Source: Beroe ovata (Eukaryota > Ctenophora > Nuda > Beroida > Beroidae). Taken from it: a stretch of 11,592 bases of DNA. The translations under genes were made by a program, and so were the position numbers. Numbering within the stretch: the stretch's first letter is position 1; the number at the start of each line of letters is the position of its first letter. The stretch covers positions 31,750 to 43,341 of the forward strand of contig CAMPET010000396.1 in assembly GCA_946803715.1 (NCBI GenBank), given 5' to 3'. Below are positions 8,120-11,592 of the stretch, piece after piece. The notes beneath the pieces are model-generated. The model was not told the DNA's origin. It worked only from the letters and a program-made list of their open reading frames with translations, and did not search any database.

Positions 8120-8248
8120 TATAATGAGTCATTTCTCCTGTCTACTGTTATTGCAATAATTCATGCGGGAGTGAGCTACGTTGTACACCCCATGTTACAG
8201 TCGCCTACAGTCCCAATTGTCAAATATTCAATGAATGTTGAGGCAAAT

Positions 8249-8249
8249 N
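8249..8249. other. Single-N junction between segments B and C
   Basis: Left of this base the sequence still follows the repeated segment (compare 11361-11370); right of it begins unrelated sequence leading into UPF1. It is read as a scaffold join. Confidence 0.85.
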
Positions 8250-8367
8250 ACGTATTTTACAGTGGAATCGTGAAGAAAGCATTTATTGATAGCATTTATA
8301 GCCAGCTTAATTCGCGCGCGCGGCGCGGTCATATGACAAGCGTGTTGTAACGAACATTTTCCCACAG

Positions 8368-8615
8368 GTGTGGAAAGTTATGGTCCGTCGTCTCAGACGC
8401 TGACATTTTTCGACGCTGAAGAGCACGACTATGGGGCAGACACTCAGGCGAGTGAGTTTGGGGCATTCACAGACTTTACACTGCCCAGTCAGACACAAAG
8501 TCAGCCTAGTCAATCTGACTCGGCGGTAGACAAGGGAGCTCTGAAGGAGGCTGTCAATGGAATTGGATCACTTGCTTTTGACGAGCGTGATGAAGATGAA
8601 ACAACACTGATGAAG
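8368..8615 (+). CDS. UPF1: UPF1 exon 2: N-terminal S/T-Q region
   Basis: UPF1 is the ATP-dependent RNA helicase at the centre of nonsense-mediated mRNA decay. This exon follows a CATTTTCCCACAG acceptor and ends at a GTAGGA donor: two leading bases plus 82 codons. The peptide starts [13 protein letters not shown], closely matching the vertebrate UPF1 N-terminus ([15 protein letters not shown]). A first exon ending ATGAG, spliced to the leading GT, would restore M-S; no such exon lies between the N at 8249 and 8368. The GADTQ motif, equivalent to human Thr28, a SMG1 site bound by SMG6 when phosphorylated, is conserved as GADTQASEF. Further SQ/TQ sites follow in [14 protein letters not shown]. 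The Gly-rich stretch of vertebrate UPF1 is absent. The acidic end ([12 protein letters not shown]) leads into the zinc domain. Confidence 0.95.
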
Positions 8616-8663
8616 GTAGGATATTGATGTCAGCTGTTACCACACTACTTGTCAGCAGCTGTC

Positions 8664-8686
8664 CACACACACACACACACACACAC
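8664..8686. repeat. (CA)n microsatellite in UPF1 intron 2
   Basis: A 23-nt CA run sits inside the 79-nt intron 8616-8694, eight nucleotides from the acceptor AG. It takes up nearly a third of the intron and abuts the short CTGTTTCAG acceptor. Confidence 0.95.
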
Positions 8687-8694
8687 TGTTTCAG

Positions 8695-8847
8695 GAGTTG
8701 CCTCAACACGCGTGCAGTTATTGCAACATACATGACCCCGCCAGCGTGGTACTGTGTAACACGTGCAAAAAGTGGTTTTGCAATGGGCGAGGCTCGACAA
8801 GCGGATCTCACATTATAAACCATCTTGTTAGGAGCAAACACAAAGAG
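8695..8847 (+). CDS. UPF1: UPF1 exon 3: first half of the Cys/His-rich (CH) zinc domain
   Basis: The exon is 51 codons, phase 0 at both ends, from CTGTTTCAG to a GTGACC donor. It encodes the RING/U-box-like start of the CH domain, which binds UPF2 and regulates the helicase core. Putative zinc ligands, in human numbering from memory, are Cys123, Cys126, Cys137, position 140 (Cys here, Ser in human), Cys145, His155, His159 and position 165 (His here, Cys in human). The His at 165 matches what I recall of yeast Upf1, so it is a known alternative. The stretch KKWFCNGRG followed by TSGSH is nearly invariant in the family. It is intact and in frame with both flanking exons. Confidence 0.97.
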
Positions 8848-8907
8848 GTGACCCCACTTTCTATCAATTCCGAGCCCCCTCTTTATAGCGTGACAAAATT
8901 TTGTTAT

Positions 8908-9584
8908 GAGCATGGATGTCGAGAAGCGCATCAGGGAAGCAATATGACCCTGAAACTCCATTCTTATCCGATTTAGCGTCCAAAACTTCATAGGAATCAA
9001 TAGTATTTTTTAGAGTTGAACAGAAAACTTTTTCGTGATTTCATCCATCACAATATACAACTGGGTGAAATGGAGAAACACAATCCCAAACTCTTGTGGT
9101 CAGGATGGCCCAAAATTGGTAAACTGTTGGACTACATGGAAAGTTGTGTATCCGGCCTAATTTTGAGCGTAGATTACACATCTGATGGAATTTTGGAGCT
9201 ATCTCATCGAGAAAACGGTCAAATATTATATCGTAAACCAGTTCGATCATAGTCTCTTGTTTTGGGTTTGGATGCCGATTGATGCTTCAGGGAAGCGAGA
9301 TAGCCCCGAAATAAAATCAGGAATCGATTGAGCGTCCAAAAATACGTAGAAATCAATGGTATTTTCGTGAAAATCGTGCAAAAATTTTTTCATAATATCG
9401 TCCGTCATGGATTCGCATGTGCAACTGACTGAAATGGAGAAACACAATCCCAAACTCTTGGGTTCAGGATGGCCAAAGTTGGTTTACTGTTGCGAGACAT
9501 GGAAAGATGTGTATACTGTATCCGGCATAATTTTGAGCGTAGATTACAAATCTGAAGGAATTTTGGAGCTATCTCATCGAGAAA
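8908..9584 (+). repeat. Tandem array of the ~345-365-bp repeat, about 2 units, in UPF1 intron 3
   Basis: This is the same family as 5031-5870 and in the same orientation, starting at GCATGGATGTCGAG and ending at CTATCTCATCGAGAAA. AAACACAATCC occurs at 9076 and 9440, a 364-bp period. The array occupies most of the 763-nt intron 8848-9610. Without it the flanks add up to about 86 nt, close to the neighbouring introns of 79 and 100 nt. Confidence 0.9.
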
Positions 9585-9610
9585 GCTTCCCTCTCATCGC
9601 TTACTCGCAG

Positions 9611-9856
9611 GTTACTCTGCATATGGATGGTCCACTTGGCGAGACTATTCTCGAGTGTTACAACTGCGGGTGTCGCAATGTCTTCCTGCTCGGGTTTATA
9701 CCTGCCAAAGCTGACAGTGTGGTTGTGTTGTTGTGTCGACAGCCCTGCGCCGCACAGACCTCCCTCAAGGACATGAATTGGGACCAGAGTCAGTGGCAAC
9801 CGCTCATCAATGACCGGTCCTTCTTACCTTGGCTGGTCAAGATACCAACTGAACAG
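9611..9856 (+). CDS. UPF1: UPF1 exon 4: second half of the CH zinc domain
   Basis: The exon is 82 codons in phase 0, from ACTCGCAG to a GTTGGT donor. The peptide runs from [20 protein letters not shown] through [18 protein letters not shown] to WLVKIPTEQ and is almost identical to vertebrate UPF1. Cysteines equivalent to human 183, 186, 209 and 213 form the third zinc site. With exon 3 it completes the CH domain that contacts UPF2 and folds onto the helicase. Exons 2, 3 and 4 read continuously once introns are removed, showing that segment C is internally collinear. The helicase core is not in this window. Confidence 0.97.
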
Positions 9857-9956
9857 GTTGGTGTCTTGTTCTTCTGTCTGTCTGCGAATCTGTATGTTTA
9901 CATGTTTGTATGTGTGTGTTTGTGTCGATGTTTCATTGACACACGGATCATATCAG

Positions 9957-9967
9957 GAACAGTTGCG
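9957..9967 (+). CDS. UPF1: UPF1 exon 5, start only (cut by N)
   Basis: After the 100-nt intron 9857-9956 and a CATATCAG acceptor, the 11 bases GAACAGTTGCG encode EQL and two bases of the next codon. That matches vertebrate UPF1, where PSEQ is followed by EQLRARQ. The exon is interrupted in mid-codon by the N at 9968, and sequence beyond it does not continue UPF1. The helicase part of the gene is therefore elsewhere in the assembly. Confidence 0.8.
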
Positions 9968-9968
9968 N
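9968..9968. other. Single-N junction between segments C and D
   Basis: UPF1 exon 5 stops here in mid-codon, and from 9969 the sequence equals 5912 onward. This is the clearest of the three joins because a conserved coding exon is broken at the N. Confidence 0.93.
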
Positions 9969-10129
9969 GGCTTCTCCTCGAGAAATATGGTCAAATACAA
10001 TGATGTAACAATATATTATCATACACTTTCTCGTTAAGTACCTTTATATTATGTGATATCTATTTCATTCGATTGAGTTCATTGGTATGCTTCAATTTGG
10101 AGATATATTTTGTAATACGACTTTTCCAG

Positions 10130-10291
10130 ACCTCACGTTTGCGACCAGAAGTCGAGCCATTCGTTCCAAAGGCTCAGAATGGGCAAGCAGCATTCTACAT
10201 GATGGCTGGTAATGGGGGTTTTTCTCTCGATGCCCCAGAATTCATCCCAAATGTGTACAATGGAGAAGTTTACACGTGGATGCCGAATCAG
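10130..10291 (+). CDS. Exon with two PAM2-like motifs, copy 3
   Basis: This copy matches 6073-6234 in sequence and splice sites: 54 codons, phase 0, with LRPEVEPFVP and FSLDAPEFIP. It is probably the same genomic exon seen a second time through the A/D overlap. If it were a true duplicate, the complete identity of introns and exon would imply a very recent event. Confidence 0.65.
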
Positions 10292-10562
10292 GTAAAACTT
10301 TACACAACAACAATTTCTTCAGACTTCATATCCCGTTATTTATGGAGAACGGTGCTATTGGAGGGGGGGGTGTCATTTCTCTACTTATCTCAAACTCTCA
10401 ATGCTCATTCCTTGTTCTTGATGATCGACATGGAGATTGACCACTGAAAATGTTGAAAAATTGAGATGTGACTCCTCCCTAACAATACTGTTCTCTTATG
10501 TAGTTATGACAACACACGCTGTTGTAACCATGACAACAGTGAGTGACGGAGTTTCATTTCAG

Positions 10563-10832
10563 TACATCATGACACCCACGTCAAACCACCCTCGGTTCTC
10601 TATCCCGCGTTTCCGAGACAAGTACATGAGACAGCACAGAAACAGGCAAAGCAACACTAACAGCAACAACAACAACAACGGTCGTCACAGCAACATGCAA
10701 AGCAACATCCACCAGGGAAATCACCAGAGCAACCATCATCATAGCGGTAGTCATGGTAACTACAATCGTTATGAGAATGGTGATAGGGAGAACGGTCATC
10801 AGCACTCCCCACCCCAGAGAACTTACAGCAAG
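10563..10832 (+). CDS. Asn/His-rich exon of the PAM2-motif gene, copy 3
   Basis: This is the same exon as 6506-6775, with the same Ser residues after HHH and before PP, unlike copy 2. It is followed by a GTGATT donor or, if unspliced, by TAG at about 10869. No later exon of the gene could be identified with confidence in the 760 nt that remain. Confidence 0.6.
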
Positions 10833-11229
10833 GTGATTTGCGTTGTTTGTGAATGCTTGATTACAAGATAGAGTTATTTAGATCTCAACCATATCTTGTG
10901 CACTTTCCTGTTCTTCCGTATGCGTATGAATTCTATCCAGATTCCCCGAGCTGAATTTCCGAGATTTGTTTACTTGAAATTCCTCATATCAGATAGAACA
11001 GAGGGAAAATAAGTCGCGAAATGAAGAAACAGCTATCCAGAACAACACTTCCTTACTCAAGTCAATAAAGATTGAAAAAAAGAAGAATAAAGGTTTTCAT
11101 GACTTCCACTATACGATTTCCAATATTTAGATGAAAATAATTGTCGGGGCTAGTAATAATTAATTTAATTCTTGTTCATTCTAGTTTTCGTTAGAGACTA
11201 GGATAACTCTGGCAAAAAATGCATGGCGG

Positions 11230-11243
11230 GTGACCATGGCAAC
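11230..11243. promoter_or_regulatory. X-box-like palindrome GTGACCATGGCAAC, copy 3
   Basis: The same RFX-type match as at 7173-7186, within segment D. Confidence 0.35.
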
Positions 11244-11507
11244 TATAATGAGTCATTTCTCCTGTCTACTGTTATTGCAATAATTCTTGCGGGAGTGAGC
11301 TACGTTGTACACCCCATGTTACAGTCGCCTACAGTCCCAATTGTCAAATATTCAATGAATGTTGAGGCAATTCGTTATATGGATGTGTCACTCTGATCCA
11401 AACGGTGACAGAATAGATCCGAGCACTGACTTAGTCATTCACTATAGCGTACAACTCTGCACTATGAACCTGGGAAAAGTTTGCTCTCCCGCCATCAGGT
11501 CACGTGG

Positions 11508-11592
11508 CACGTACCCCACACCGCCACGTACACCACACCGCCACGTACACCACACCGCCACGTACCCCACACCGCCACGTACCCCACACCGC
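11508..11592. repeat. 17-bp minisatellite, five units to the window end
   Basis: Five head-to-tail copies of CACGTACMCCACACCGC (M is C in units 1, 4 and 5 and A in units 2 and 3) run exactly to the last base, so the array probably continues outside the window. The units carry no unique spacers, which rules out a CRISPR array. Confidence 0.96.

Larger units (their letters stand above)
7239..8248 (+). repeat. Diverged copy 2 of the duplicated segment (segment B)
   Basis: This aligns with 6317-7237 and with 10374-11370 in segment D, but carries scattered substitutions and small indels: extra bases around 7276-7308, a shortened stretch near 7780-7820, and point changes throughout. Both ends are N junctions. 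The pattern suits an alternative haplotype; a recent paralogous duplication is the other option. Confidence 0.9.
9969..11294 (+). repeat. Large duplicated segment, copy 3 (start of segment D)
   Basis: This matches 5912-7237 with offset 4057. Unlike copy 1 it continues past the equivalent of 7237 into sequence shared with segment B up to 11370, then into unique sequence. It behaves as a 1326-nt overlap between the end of segment A and the start of segment D. Confidence 0.93.

Noticed and set aside
8099-8350. Open frame crossing the N at 8249 just upstream of UPF1 exon 2
   Set aside because: It spans an assembly join, so its two halves are probably not adjacent in the genome, and it does not match the UPF1 N-terminus.
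6073-10832. Tandem triplication of the PAM2 gene with UPF1 nested between copies
   Set aside because: All copy boundaries fall on single N bases, copies 1 and 3 appear identical, and UPF1 is cut in mid-codon, so assembly duplication explains it better than a real gene array.
11355-11369. ATG followed by codons for N-V-E-A, reminiscent of the UPF1 start M-S-V-E-A
   Set aside because: No GT donor follows at a usable phase, and the V-E codons are already encoded at the start of the exon at 8368, so this is coincidence.
11508-11592. CRISPR-like direct repeats at the window end
   Set aside because: The 17-bp units are contiguous with no spacers and the context is eukaryotic; it is a minisatellite.

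Overview
The window looks like a draft assembly from an invertebrate metazoan. It holds spliced eukaryotic genes with GT-AG introns, some of them very short (79 and 100 nt), together with CA microsatellites, an intronless testis-specific-type kinase and near-identical segments that look like unmerged haplotypes. A compact-intron animal such as a sponge would fit, but the sequence does not settle the taxon. No prokaryotic feature, CRISPR array or intact transposase gene was seen.

Layout. Positions 1-2400, minus strand: a probable terminal coding exon of an unidentified gene (67-476), then an intronless TSSK-family protein kinase (861-2330). Positions 2400-4500: no recognised gene; this stretch holds a GCGCGC-rich block with a 78-bp near-perfect palindrome (3389-3466) and several short tandem duplications. 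Positions 4520-6775, plus strand: part of a gene whose clearest exons (6073-6234 and 6506-6775) encode two tandem PAM2-like (poly(A)-binding-protein-binding) motifs and an Asn/His-rich region; two small upstream exons (4520-4581, 4842-4885) are proposed because their splice sites and phases agree. Positions 8368-9967, plus strand: four exons of UPF1, the nonsense-mediated decay helicase, covering the N-terminal S/T-Q region and the Cys/His zinc domain.

The key structural point is that three isolated N characters (7238, 8249, 9968) each sit exactly at a break in sequence continuity. They split the window into segments A (1-7237), B (7239-8248), C (8250-9967) and D (9969-11592). The start of D (9969-11294) matches the end of A (5912-7237) at a constant offset of 4057; B is a diverged copy of the same region; C carries UPF1, whose fifth visible exon is cut after 11 nt by the N at 9968. 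The simplest reading is A followed directly by the rest of D, with B an alternative haplotype and C a UPF1 contig placed by a scaffolding join. The apparent tandem triplication of the PAM2 exons and their interleaving with UPF1 should therefore not be read as biology without long-read support.

A second theme is a tandem repeat with a period of about 345-365 bp, present in the UPF1 intron (8908-9584) and just upstream of the PAM2 exon (5031-5870) in the same orientation. Removing it leaves the UPF1 intron at about 86 nt, the size of its neighbours. UPF1 and a PAM2 protein both act in mRNA translation and decay, but because of the N junctions their proximity here is not evidence of linkage. I see no convincing undescribed biological system.
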